From assembly GCA_003956705.1 (NCBI GenBank), contig QZCP01000200.1, positions 29,554 through 93,553 on the forward strand: 64,000 nucleotides of DNA, read 5' to 3'. The stretch comes from Brevipalpus yothersi. Taxonomy: Eukaryota > Arthropoda > Arachnida > Trombidiformes > Tenuipalpidae. The notes beneath the pieces are model-generated. The model saw only the letters and a program-made list of their open reading frames with translations. It had not been told where the DNA came from and made no database searches. Shown here one piece after another: positions 1 to 13,000 of the stretch. The first letter of the stretch is position 1. Every line of letters begins with the position of its first letter. The position numbers and the translations under genes were made by a program.

Positions 1-1794
1 CCTCATGAATGATTAAATGATACAGATTAGTTGGAAAGAGTAGAATAAAGTAGCATAGAAGCAAGCAACAAACGAATGAGCAAGAGAGTAACCAAGAAAG
101 TATGGAGAAAAAATGAGAGAAGGAAAAAAATGTTCTAAAGGAATAATCAACGAATTAGATATGAGAGAAAAATAATCAGAACTCTCATGAGCATACTTTG
201 TAATGTTCCATTCAGCATATGAAAATTTCTCATGAAAAATTTTCCAGTGTGAACAGATTAGATTGAGCTTTCTAATGAAATAATTCAACAATTTCGATTC
301 CATGGGTAACTCGATTATGCATACCTAACTTGATGCCAAAATTTTGAACATATAGTTGAAACGATATTATGATAAAGATAAAGTTTGTGGAGAAAAAATT
401 GAAGAAAAAAGGTACAGAAAGAGGCTGAAAAATCCAAAAAAGACGAAAAGGAGAAGAAAGAGGCAAAAACTTCATCAAAAGGGTTACCTACACCATACTA
501 TGGAACTATCAGACGCTAAGGCATTAGAGAGAAGCGACAGGGCAGAAAGATAAAATGAGTTCTCCATAAGTATCATGCATGCTTATCAGAAAATTACATG
601 GAACATCAGGTTGAGAAAACAGATCAAAATCAAGATTGGAGGGGAAAATTTATTTCTTCTCCTTCTTCTACTTCTTCTATTCGATTTCTTGAGAAATGAA
701 GAACGTGAGAAGAAAACAAGAGTGACAATAATATGTGAGATAGTTGAGAAGATAATTGAGTTTATTTTTCGTTTTATCTTCTTCGAATTTTTTCCTCCCC
801 TGAAAAGATTCAAAAAAATTGCAACTAAGGAAGGAATAGATGAAAAAAAGAAGAGCTAGATATAGCCATTTCATCAGACACAATTGTTTGATTTTCAACT
901 CCTACATTCTCATTCCTCTGGTAAAATGAATTCTGCTAGTATTATACAGCTTGTAGAGCTTATAAACTATGAACTTTTAAATAATTGCCAAGATATAAGC
1001 TGTTTGTGTTCCCGTTCAGATATATAGATATATATATATATCAATATTGGTACAATTTTCACGCATCGGAAGTTAGAGAAAATCATTGAAGAGTTTCAAG
1101 GGGGATAAAAAGCTTGAACCCTCAAGCTGAAGTGAAGAAAACTGATAAGAGAGCCACAATCGAGAGAAAAAAAAGACTCGAAAACTAATGAGCAAAGAAA
1201 CGACATAAGTCATAACAAAATAACCTTGTTATAATTAGTTGGATTAGTGAAAATTGTAGCTATCATATAAATATTCATCTAGATGGTTAAGATGGCTCAA
1301 AGTGTGTGAAGGTTAAATCAATCAAGAATTTTTGGTTGAACTTCAAAATAAAATCTAATACGAATGCTCAATTTCAACCATCCACAGTAAGAATAGAGAG
1401 AGAAAGAGAGAGGGCTAGTAGAGAAAACAGCAACCAAAGCCAACATTGCTACTTACTTTCCACTTTGATTTGGCGAAATTTTTCTTTAACTGCTCACTAA
1501 CGGAACCATGGATATTCTTATCACTGGCAGCATTGCCGCTGATCCTATTTGAGAAAAAAGAGAGAGAATAAAAAGAAACGAGATGAGCATGTTAAAAACA
1601 ATGGCAACAAATAGAGCCCATAAAAAGGTAAAATTCAAAAAAGAATAAAATATCAATAAAAGAGAGAGAAAAAGAGAGAGAAAGAAAGAGAGACAGAGAG
1701 ATGAGTATTTCGGGTTCAATTTCTTTTCTTTTCTGTGATCATCATCTTGACTTCTACTCTCTTTTCCAATACAATATTTTCAATCATCCGTTTC

Positions 1795-1797
<3 letters not shown>

Positions 1798-1884
<87 letters not shown>

Positions 1885-1885
1885 C
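1798..1885. repeat. (CT)n then (TTTC)n microsatellite
   Basis: CT dinucleotides to 1844 pass into TTTC units, a compound polypyrimidine tract. Confidence 0.97.
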
Positions 1886-2935
1886 TATTTCTCATTCCAT
1901 GTTAGTACACTTCGCACACTTCAATGTGCAATACCTGCAAGCATTCTACTATCTTATATTCCATACACAGTTTTTCACTTCAATACACATCCATAGGATA
2001 TTCACTTTTTCTCCAATCTCACAGGAACCATTCTCATTTTCATTTGCCAATGAGGATAGACAACAACAACTCTTCTACCAACAGTAGTACTACTACTGAT
2101 TGTTTTGTTTTTTTTTCTATTGCCTATGGTTAGAATAACAATGATGATAACTTGCTTTCGTCTCTACTCTCCCAAATGAGAAGAAGACACTGACTGTGCT
2201 TGGAAAAATCTCGAGAATCAGTATACAGGGAACACATAAGGCTAACGAGGATCCACTTTCCACAGAGGAGAAAGAAAAATGTCCTCATTCCTTGGAGACA
2301 ACCGAATAGACAGGCAAAAAGATGCTATGCTTTCATGCATGATAAGGGAAATGATAGACAAAGAATACATGAATAAAATTGAACCTCAAATTTTGTCAAT
2401 CAAATGAGACGATAAAAAAGAGAACAAAATTCGGGAATAAGAACAAAGAGGGAACGGAGAAGATGAGATGAAGAAAAAATTCTCAAAACAATAAGGAGGA
2501 TAAATTTTGATAAAATATTTCATCTTCATATATGCTAATATTCTGAGAAGCTTATGATCCGAAACGAATACCAGAGACCAAGCAGAAAAAACAGGGTAAT
2601 AAGGAGGACATTTATACATATATATTCTTCATTTTAGCATGCATACAATGTAAACAGTTGGTGATATTAAGAAGAGGATTATCTTGTTTCCAGAGAAAAT
2701 AGAGAAGACTAAGAGCAATACTTCCGGTAAAAGGAAGTATCAAGAAAATGGATGAGGATGAAGGGATAAAGAGTTGGTAACAGAGAATTTTATCTCGCTT
2801 TTTTCACTTCAACTATGAGTCCGAACAGGCAACATAGTGTGCTCAAAGTCAAATGAAAGTGTGTTATACATCGTAACATACCATCAATAGATGAGCTATA
2901 TGGATCATGGTTATGGATTAACTGACCGTAAAAAC

Positions 2936-2984
<49 letters not shown>
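2936..2984. repeat. (GA)n microsatellite
   Basis: About 41 bases of pure GA repeat with imperfect ends. Confidence 0.97.
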
Positions 2985-2985
<1 letters not shown>

Positions 2986-3592
2986 TTGATCTGATTTTTC
3001 ATTCCACAGTAAATCACTTGGAATCTTTGATATGCTTCCCAGTGAGAATTAGTGTCATATACTAGGCTTCCTCTTTTTTTCATCTTTCAGTCATGCTGAC
3101 TGAGCTTACATGATACTGATATGTAATTTACTGCCACTGGAATCCAATTTATGATCACATGGATTGGAAGACATGATTTTTCACTGGATCCAAGCCTTAC
3201 TACTGAAAAGGTTCTCTCTCTCTTTCCCCTAAGCCCGGTAATTCAGTGACTTGGAATCAGCAAACACATTGAACTGATACTACAACTTATCGGAAGAAGA
3301 GGAGAACCAAAGAGAGAGAGAGAGAAAGAAAGAGCAAAGAATCTGGAGAAAAGAGTTTTGTGTATTAGAAGAAGAACAGAATAGTGTATCACAACAGAAG
3401 GATGCTGCATGGCTACAATGTTATATGTAGCTGGATAAAATAAGTTGTATCTTGACTGAGAATGCAACAATTCGATTATTGATCCCAGCCAAAATACAAG
3501 TTTAGCCCTATGTTTCGAAGAGAATCAATCTGAATAAGAAAGGAAGCAGAGAAAGAAAGAAGAAGAATAAGATAAAGTAGAATAGCTGACGA

Positions 3593-3600
<8 letters not shown>

Positions 3601-3624
<24 letters not shown>
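3601..3624. repeat. (GA)n microsatellite
   Basis: Twelve GA units. Confidence 0.95.
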
Positions 3625-5232
3625 CGAAGAAAGCAAAAGTTATCGTAAACAGTTGACTATAAAAATAGGGTAGGAAAACGATGATCAAAGCATGGTATAG
3701 TCGAATGAACAGTTTTTGGTTCCACAATAAAGAGGAAAGATGCGTCCAGCATCTGTGAGAGACCAATTTTCAACTTCGGAATCTAGCTGAAAAGACATCC
3801 TGACCAATGGCTATTAATCATTGTCTCTTTCCAATACAAGAGAATGTACAAAGTAAAACAAGTCATCTCTTGCTTCTATTTTTCTCCTTTCCTCATCAAT
3901 ATTGTTCCTTTCTATTCGTTTCCTCTCTCTTCCTCCAAACCATCGTTTCTCATATATGCCTTCATTGTTTATTGATAACATTTTCATTTGTTCCTTTGCT
4001 TCTTTCATCTTACTCTCTCTATTCCTCTCTTTTTGGTACCCAATATTCTAGACTTTGATCAGAGAGATAGATAGTAGTTGATCAATCAATCATAAGTATG
4101 AGAGAATGAATGTAGATGCCCAGTCACATGCATAAGTAAGACTCAGAGTAGCAAGTAGAACCCTGGAAAATGATTCCCAAAATCCTTTACATTTTACACA
4201 TAGCACCCATAACCTTGAATGAAATCATATTCCCAATAATGAATGGAATGATGAACAGTTACAGACAAATGGAAATCATTTGACAGTGTCTAGCAGCCCA
4301 TATCTAGAATTAGCAATTCATGCTGGCCGTTTGACCTAATTTTTTTCTTCTCTCTGTCTCTCTCTCTCCACATTCATAAAATACATATTTACTCAATGAA
4401 TGAGTGAATTAATGTTGTGATACATGAGAGATAATATATTTGTATGTGTGTATGATGCTCTAATATAAATGAGAATCAGTGAATACGGTAGTATTACGTG
4501 TGTGTGTGTAGAGAAAAACATTATAAAATAACCACTATTATTTGTAATCACTTTTACTCATTGAATTTGAGGGCTCATTTTTCAGGGATCAATCTGATTA
4601 ATCGTGATTCCATTTATTTCATATTTTAACCTTTGTTAAATCGTTTGACTTCAATTTTCTCACACACATACACACTCATTGATCATGCATGCAAGTATGG
4701 CGATAATAATTTTTGTGAATGCATATAAAATTTTGTCATATGTATACACACAAATATGTATGGAAAGATGAATTTATGTCATGATTATCTCACATAAACA
4801 TTTCAGATTGAATTTATTGACAAAATTTTGTGAGCAAATATATATTTCCATGTCTACGATATTGTACATCTAGAATGAGAAAAAAAATTCTCAAGCGTAA
4901 AAAGAAATCTGATTACGAAAACTTTCATCATTTTTTTCTTTCAACATGGATACACCTTCAAAATTTTGATCCTTGTTTCATTTTCTTCATTTTTTCCACC
5001 TTTTCCCAGGTTTTTTCACTACTTCTAAGAGCAGAATATATCTCTCTCTTTTTTTCTTCCTCTTTCTTTTCCTCTATGTCACTTTCATGCATTCTTTGAT
5101 GCGTGCTCATAAATCTGAGAAGCAATTTTGACAGCTCATTATCTGAATATATGTACTATATATATTCCGAGAGTCTATGAGTAAGTCTATTGAGAAGAAG
5201 AGAGTAACCATGAGGGAATATCATGTCACCAG

Positions 5233-5236
<4 letters not shown>

Positions 5237-5286
<50 letters not shown>

Positions 5287-5287
5287 C
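5237..5287. repeat. (CT)n microsatellite
   Basis: CT tract with one TTTC interruption near the end. Confidence 0.97.
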
Positions 5288-5509
5288 TTATACGTTTATC
5301 TGGATCATTTCAAAGTGAAGAGAAGAGTGAAGAGGAGAGATGGAGAAGAATGATATTATACTCTAATGGGAGATGCAGAATAGCGTTAAGTGAAAAGGTA
5401 AAGAGTAAAAGGATCACCAAGTGTGTTTATATACAATGCATCGTTCAAAAACGAAATAAAGAAAAGATGAAAAGGAGAAAGCAAAAAGATGAGGAATACA
5501 AGAGGAAGA

Positions 5510-5515
<6 letters not shown>

Positions 5516-5540
<25 letters not shown>

Positions 5541-5541
5541 A
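5516..5541. repeat. (GA)n microsatellite
   Basis: Short GA tract inside a purine-rich stretch. Confidence 0.95.
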
Positions 5542-8500
5542 AGTATGCAAGAAACAGAAAAATATAAGTTTACAATTTTTTTGCTTCTCACTTCTTTATT
5601 CCTTTCAACTGATGGAAACACTTCTCAATCTTCACTCTCATCTTTCATGACAGTATACATGGAAAGAATGCTAGCGAATTGCTCAACACTTTTTCATCTC
5701 TTCATACCATAGACACATACCAAATGTGTTTATATGTTCGTTACTTGTTCATTTTCTCATTGAAAAATGAACACATAAGAGCAACAGCTACAAACTCAGC
5801 ACAGAAACACCATCAAGAGTATTGTGTGCTGAAGAATACAGATGAACTCGTAAATATTCAGCCTCAATATAAACTGAAAAGAGAGATAGAGATGTTCACA
5901 TGGATGCTGTAGAGAAGGAAAAAGAAGAGAGAGGAGAGAACGATAGATGTTAACATGAAAATTACATGGTGAGTGAAGATTTAGTTTGCCTATTTTTCTT
6001 ATTTTTCTTATTCTTGATGCCTTTATCTCTTCTGTATCTTTCTCCTCTTCCACTTCCTATTCTTATGGCTATTTCCACTACTTCTTATGAATGCATACAC
6101 TACTTCACAATTCATGGTAAGCCCAGTTATAGAGCATCCTATCAAAAGAACCAGATAGAATGTGTAACTTTCTCGTTAAGAATATTCCTTCTCTCTTTCA
6201 TGCTTACTTCACCAGATTGGAAAGCTTGTTCGTATATATTTATGGACAAGAGAGAGAGAGAGAGAGAATGAGGGAAGGCAATAGCAATATTTTTTCAATA
6301 TATATACATCAAAATCTTTTGAGAAAACTTGTAGCATAGGCATGCACACTCATATCAGATGGCTTATTTTGAAGCCAAAGTAGATGAAAGGAAAACACAT
6401 TCCAAGAGGATGTATTTTCATGTGGACTTCAAAACTTTGAAGGAGAATAACAGGAATAAAAAAGTAAAGAAAAGACATCAAAACGTCTGTCTCTCGGTTC
6501 GATGGTTATAAGGTTTTGAGCTAGTTGTGTAAAGTTGAGGGGCATGAAAAAAAGCTAGATATACTTTTACTCTCTCTCATAAGTAGAACCATTTCCAATC
6601 TTATAGCGTTCTCAGAATTTCTTATTCCTCTACACAACTACTTGCAGCATTCTTGTCTTTGCTTTTCCTCCAAATCTTCTTCCTCCTATTCTTCTTCTTC
6701 TCTTTACTTGTAAATCCTTTTCCTGATATGCCTTGTCGCACTTGAAGCCGATGGCAATCACGGTAAAAATGTCGCAACGAAAAACCATTTCACTTTAACA
6801 TTCCCATCATACTGCCACTAGAACAGTGAATATTTACCAATAAATAGAATGATTCAAGCGAGAACGAGAGAAAAAGCAAAAAGAAGATAAGTCTGGAAGA
6901 CGAATTGCGGATGAGGAAGAAAGAGAGAGAGAGAGAGAGAGATAAAGATGAGAATGAAGAAAGATGGAGAAGAGGAAGTGAAGCAATGAAGGTGGATAAA
7001 ATATTTGAGATGGAAGTTAGCCCTAAGCAAGATGAAACAACACACATAAGAAGTGGGAAAAAAAGGAATTCGATTGAATTGCTGTCCATGTCACACTCAC
7101 AAAAATTGAGTTTCTCATGATTTGGAGGGAAATTTTTCCTCTTTTCGCTCATGTTGAGCATAAAATTGAAATCCTAGTGCATAATACATGTACATTGGCT
7201 GACTAGTGTCAAATTTTGGGAATTTTTCCTATTCCATATTCCACCAATAGAGAACCTTGTGGTATATCTTCTGGGGGCATTTTCAACTGGTGAATTTGCA
7301 TTTTGGTCATTGAAAAGAGTGGAAGAGAGAGATGGATATATATATTTAGAGAGAGAGAGAGCGATAGAAAAAACATGAAAGAAAAGCAAGAAAAGAAAAG
7401 TACAATGAATTTCCACTTATTATATTCAAAAGTGCAATATCTTTTGCCTCTTTATCTTCCCTCTTTTTTTCAAGCTTATGATTTCTCTGACTGCCATGAC
7501 GTCATTTGGCTTAGTATTATTTTTATTACTAATTAGTCATTAGTTTCATGAGGACTTGAAAAGAGAGGAAGAATCAATAATTGATCGAAAAATGAATGAA
7601 TGCACATAACATTGTGAACATTCAATAGGGAATAATGTGTATTAATATGTAATAAATTCATATTTCATTTAATCTTTTACCAGTTACTGGGATGATTTCC
7701 TATATATTTGTTCATCATTTGGGTCAAAAATTGGGTTTATCGAGTTTGATTTATGGGCAAATTTTTTTTTCTATCTATCTATTTCCCTTGCACACACATA
7801 CATAGGAAAAGTGAGATGAAGCTGGAAAATGTTTCCTCATTTCCAAGAAGAGGAAGAGAAAAGAAGAAGAAGAAAAAACAAAAAATAATACAATGAGTTA
7901 AAGATTCTGGAATCTAATAGAAAAGATGAAAAATGATGAGTATAGAAGCGTGCAGATAATAACCATTTCTTTTTGCTCTTCGTTCTTCCTTCGCCACTCT
8001 CTTTACCATCAATAGAAGATATTGTTTCATCCAAGGAGAAGATTGAGCATTCATATAATGAAATATCATGCAACTTAATCACTGGCCTCCAAGGTTAAAG
8101 GATGAAGATGAAGAGGTTGAAGAAAGAGAGTAGAAGGAGAGAGCAAGATGAAGATGAAGAAAAGCTCGATAGTGACAATGATCAGAATCACAATGAAGCA
8201 AGAATCGACTTTGTGTGAACAAATTCCTATCCAATTCACTAGGCCATAAATTATCGTTATTATTATTATTATTACTATTATCGATCTTGCATACATTTTC
8301 AACATTCATGCCTCATCATTCAAGTATATGAGTAGTCACACTCATCATTCGGTCCATGGAAAAAAAGCTTGAGGGCACAAATGTAGTTCACAGTAGTATG
8401 TATACTATGTGTGATAATCAAAGTTTGACTTTTGGCGAAAGATGAGCACATCAGATTCAATTCCATTGGTATATATTGATTCATCGTAAACAGAGTAACA

Positions 8501-8584
8501 AATTTCAATATCCGTGTATTCCAGTGGAAAAAGTTATTGGATACCTTCCTTCATTTGATAACATTGGGGACATGACAAGAGTCA

Positions 8585-8587
<3 letters not shown>

Positions 8588-8648
<61 letters not shown>
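8588..8648. repeat. (CT)n microsatellite
   Basis: Uninterrupted CT repeat of about 61 bases. Confidence 0.97.
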
Positions 8649-8654
<6 letters not shown>

Positions 8655-9198
8655 CTGGAGTATTTTTGGGAAAATTTTCGAAATTTCCCGAATCAAGACC
8701 ATGAAAAGCAAATATATATATGGTCGTAATTTAAACCAGAGGTTGGATCAGTAGAGAAAGAGGAAGGAAGAGAAGAAGATGGAGAGATAGAAGAAGAAGA
8801 ACTTCTATTTCTCTTTCTTCGTGTGAGGACCCAAAATGACTTGATATTAGGAAAAGTGCAAAGCATGACTTCTTCTTAGATGAAAATCAATTTATTCTTC
8901 ATATATATATGATCCTACAGGAGAATGCTAACATATACACACATGTGGATCCAGATGCACACACAGTATTGCACAAGTGTAGGCATCTTGAGAAACCTTC
9001 TTCATCCAACTGAAGGTTGAGAAATGTATCTCAAGTGATTCCATCTTTCTTGGTGTACTTTCATTTCACATTCACTGATACTTGAATGGTCATTTCATGG
9101 ACTCTCATACCAATCGAAATTATCTATTTTATCCATGCGTTTCACGAAAGAATGCATGTAATTTGCTGATATTAATGTTCATGTTCCTTTCATCTTTT

Positions 9199-9201
<3 letters not shown>

Positions 9202-9241
<40 letters not shown>

Positions 9242-9259
9242 TTCTCTCTTTCTCTCTCT
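9202..9259. repeat. (CT)n microsatellite
   Basis: CT tract with TTTC interruptions in its second half, about 0.8 kb upstream of the PI-PLC start. Confidence 0.97.
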
Positions 9260-10022
9260 GCCTTCTCCAATACAACAATATTGGGAACGGAAGAGAGTGA
9301 AAGTCAATCATCATTGAACTGATTTGCTGGACCATGTCCACGCTTCTCAAACATTCAGGTACACTTCCTCAGTTTTATCATTTTTGAATTTTCTATAGTG
9401 ATCATCATCATGATCATTTGATTAGCTCATTATGAGAAAGGGAAAGACATTATTCATTTATATGAATGTTTGTGGACGTGAGAAAAAAAGGAACATTTTG
9501 TTGATCTACAATCAAGAATCCAAACATTGGGAAAACCCATTCCACAATACAGGTGACATATGAGAGTGTGTATATGTGTGTGAGTGTAGATAAGGCAAGT
9601 ATTTTGTATGGTGAAGCTGAGTCATGTAACGGTAAAGAGAGGTTATTGGCAAATGGGTGAGAGTGTATGAATCAATGAATGAATGGAAGACATTCAAAAT
9701 ACGATGAATGACTGTGAATTCATGGCAGAAAGAGAGAGGGAGAGACGGACAGTATTATTAGATAATATTGCTAATGAGAGAGAGATTAAGCGTTAGCCAG
9801 TGCAGTTCAGAATATTCTGAACATCCTGGAAAGATAATCTCACCATTCATATGTGTGTGTGGATGATCATATGTTTTTCTAGTTACAAGAAAGAGACCCT
9901 TCTTACTGATACAGATGTTTTTTACGATTTTCCCATAGCTACTGAGCTGTGGAATTAATTTTCTCATCATGTGAATGGAAATACTCAAATTTTCATTCGT
10001 CATAAATTTGATCCAATCAACC

Positions 10023-11279
10023 ATGTTCAAGTGTACATATTTTGTAGCCAAAATAATAATTGTGATTCATTTGTTTACACTTAGTTCGTTCTTTAGTGAT
10101 TATCATGTGAATTGTGAAAGACTTCTCAAAGATGATCGTTACTACAATCATAATGGTCAAATTAATGTGTTACAAAAAAGTTGGATGAAATCGGTTTCAA
10201 ATGATACTTATTTGTATCAACTCTCTTTACCCGGAACACACGACACGATGGCACTATTCGGTGGCCTTTATTTTGAAACTCAATCAATGAACTTGTATTC
10301 ACAATTACGTGCTGGCATTCGGACACTCGATATACGGTGTAGACACATAGGAGATCGATTCGAAATTCATCATGGAGTAATGTATCAGAATGCTAATTTT
10401 GATCATGTTTTAGCAGCGGTGACCACTTTTTTGGGTTCATTTCCATCGGAAGTTATTCTCATGCGAGTCAAAGAGGAATATTCAGCACGAAATAATACTC
10501 GTACTTTTTTGGAAACTTTCGAATATTATATTGATAAACCTACATATCGACACTACTTTTGGCCTGGTCAAGATGTGAATGTTCAATTGGGTCAAATTCG
10601 TGGGAAAATAGTGATATTAAGAGATTTTCCGGGTAAAAAAGCTATTGGCATACCATGGTCAAGTTTTGATATTCAAGATGATTATAAGGTGCCATCACTT
10701 CTTAAGATTGCTGAAAAATGGATGAAAATTGTTAAACAATTTGAGAAAAGTAAAAACAATCATGATCCAATTGGAATAATCAATTTTTTGAGTGCCTTTG
10801 GATTAAGAGCACCTCCAGCAGGAATAGCAAAACGAATCAATCCTTTAGCATTAATATGGTTGTTCAGAAATCAAGTTGATTGTGTTGGTATTGTGTATAT
10901 GGATTTTCCTGGCGAAACTTTGATCAGAACGATAATCGGTCTCAATTATGGTCTCAAAATTACCAATCTTATGGATACTGGTACTATATTGAAATTTCAA
11001 TGTAATCATCCACCAATCACCTCACTTGAACATGATTATGACCTGGATTACACTATTTCGGATCAAAGTTTGATTAACTTGAAAGTAAATTCAAGCTATC
11101 AATATCAAAATAAATTGATTGGAATTAATACATGTAAATTTTGGGCTCGTACAAAATTTGCCAGTATATATCTCACAGCTGGTAATGAAAGAATTGTGGC
11201 CACTGAATCTGGATTATTTCGACAAAGAGATGATTTTGCCGATCGTCAAGAGGTGGCTCGATGGAAAGTTGCGACTTGA
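10023..11279 (+). CDS. Secreted bacterial-type phosphatidylinositol-specific phospholipase C, single exon
   Basis: The frame encodes 418 residues from the ATG at 10023. An in-frame ATG at 9975 would add 16 residues, but the later start places a hydrophobic signal peptide (about residues 8-25) at the N-terminus. The PI-PLC X domain is clear. LPGTHD supplies the first catalytic His73 with Asp74. TLDIRCR gives Asp103/Arg105, FEIHHG gives the second catalytic His (H117), and the EVILMRVKEEY strand carries Lys150. GKIVILRDF and GIVYMDF (Asp294) complete the barrel. These match the bacterial single-domain PI-PLC family (Bacillus type), not the Y- and C2-containing animal PLCs. The family cleaves phosphatidylinositol and GPI anchors without calcium. 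Residues from about 304 to 418 form a C-terminal extension I do not recognise. No introns are seen. The nearest AATAAA is distant (11834), so the 3' end is uncertain. Activity and secretion are inferred from motifs. Confidence 0.9.
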   Translation: MFKCTYFVAKIIIVIHLFTLSSFFSDYHVNCERLLKDDRYYNHNGQINVLQKSWMKSVSNDTYLYQLSLPGTHDTMALFGGLYFETQSMNLYSQLRAGIRTLDIRCRHIGDRFEIHHGVMYQNANFDHVLAAVTTFLGSFPSEVILMRVKEEYSARNNTRTFLETFEYYIDKPTYRHYFWPGQDVNVQLGQIRGKIVILRDFPGKKAIGIPWSSFDIQDDYKVPSLLKIAEKWMKIVKQFEKSKNNHDPIGIINFLSAFGLRAPPAGIAKRINPLALIWLFRNQVDCVGIVYMDFPGETLIRTIIGLNYGLKITNLMDTGTILKFQCNHPPITSLEHDYDLDYTISDQSLINLKVNSSYQYQNKLIGINTCKFWARTKFASIYLTAGNERIVATESGLFRQRDDFADRQEVARWKVAT

Positions 11280-11877
11280 AATGAATCAATATTAATTTGG
11301 TGTAATAATCATGATAATATCAAATCAGATTATTCTGTCACTTGATGTATGAAGGTTTTTTCGACCAATAGATAGCTAATTCGAATATTATCTCGAAATA
11401 TTGGGAAGACTTTATGATTTTATGATCAAAATTTTGAGCAACAATATCGAAGTACACACATACTCATGAGTAGGCCCATGAAGAAACAAGATTTACATAC
11501 TTAAGATGAACACCACTTTCGAAATATCACCCAGACAACGTGCTTCAGAAACAATCCAAGTGATGGAGATAAATTTCACTACTTCAATTAGATTCAAAGG
11601 ACCTATCAACTTCAGCAACATTTGAACTTGAGCACATAACATTGACCTTCCTCATGACAACCTCAATACCATAATACAATCACACATATCCAGTGAAGAA
11701 CGCTTTCCAGATGGTTAGAAATACTCCATGCAAACGTTTGGACTGGAATAGGCTTCCGATAAAAATAGAATATCAGGGAACTTCAAACAGATAATTCAGT
11801 GATGAAAAGAGAAAAATTTCTTCCTTTTAACTCAATAAAATCAGAGCAAACATAAGTTAAAGTGGAAACGAACTGAG

Positions 11878-11880
<3 letters not shown>

Positions 11881-11959
<79 letters not shown>
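11881..11959. repeat. (GA)n microsatellite
   Basis: One of the longest perfect tracts in the window, 79 bases. Confidence 0.98.
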
Positions 11960-11961
<2 letters not shown>

Positions 11962-12931
11962 AGATGAGAAAATTTCAAGAAAATAGTAATCGTTGGAGTC
12001 TCAATACTCCGGAAAAGTCTGACTTTCAAGATAGCAATCAATTTCTTGAATGAGATCCCATGAGAGAATGTCTACACATACACCATACAAAACATTATGT
12101 GCCTGCTAAATTACGCTATCACATATTTTCAGAGCTGCTTTTAAGAGAGAGAAAGTAAACCTTGGTGCATAGTTTCATTAACTTTTTCTTTTACTTATTC
12201 TCTACATTTACCCTCACACATACATATATACACAGAGAGAGGAAAAATCTATTCTCAAATAGTATAAGCCCACAAAAGCCTACTCACCAAGACACATACA
12301 CCATTTGCACTTGCGAATGTATAAAAGAGAGCAAGTCATGAAAGGCATATTAGTTTGAAAGTGAATCAACTTTAAGACCTATCTAATGGTGCACAAAACG
12401 ATGCAATGGGGGAATATTTCAGGTGGAAAAAAGGTAGAACAACATGATGGTTCCTCCAGATAACCAGACAGATTGGCAAAAAGGGAAGAGAGAGAGGTAG
12501 AAGAATATATATCAATGGTCTGTGTAAAAGGCTGTGTGCAAATTTACGGTGATGAATGAGAAAGAGAGAAACTCATCATGTAAACCTTCTTCTTCTTTAC
12601 CCTGGAGAGGATGGATTTAGCTTGATTGAACAGTCAGCCAGAGGAACTGGCTGGAAGAGAGAGAAAGAGAGAGAGGAAATCCATAGAGAGGGAATCCAAT
12701 AGGAGAATCTATGAACCGAAGCTGTTGAAAGTACTCGAGAAAAAGAGTGAAGAAAGTGTTCTCTATGTCATGAATTTGAAGCACTATTACTATGAGATGA
12801 TAGTGTGGGAAAATGAAAGCATAGTTCACCATTGATGTTGGTGTGACACTTTTCTCATCAACAACAATCTACTTGATCTAATCGATGGACATCAGAAGAG
12901 ACCACTTCTAATCTGAATTCTGAATCCTCTT

Positions 12932-12933
<2 letters not shown>

Positions 12934-12998
<65 letters not shown>
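12934..12998. repeat. (CT)n microsatellite
   Basis: About 60 bases of CT repeat. Confidence 0.97.

Positions 12999-13000
<2 letters not shown>

Larger units (their letters stand above)
1..10022. other. Non-coding, microsatellite-rich region; no gene recognised
   Basis: All reading frames in this 10 kb are short or dominated by Ser-Leu, Arg-Glu or Lys-Glu runs from CT/GA and polypurine DNA. I see no splice-joinable exons, RNA genes or transposon ends. The part from about 6.9 to 10.0 kb may include the PI-PLC promoter. Confidence 0.5.

Noticed and set aside
1701..2087. 128-residue frame with poly Ser-Leu
   Set aside because: The length is due to the (CT)n/(TTTC)n tract; the flanks show no domain. 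The same applies to the many SLSLSL and RERERE frames across the window.
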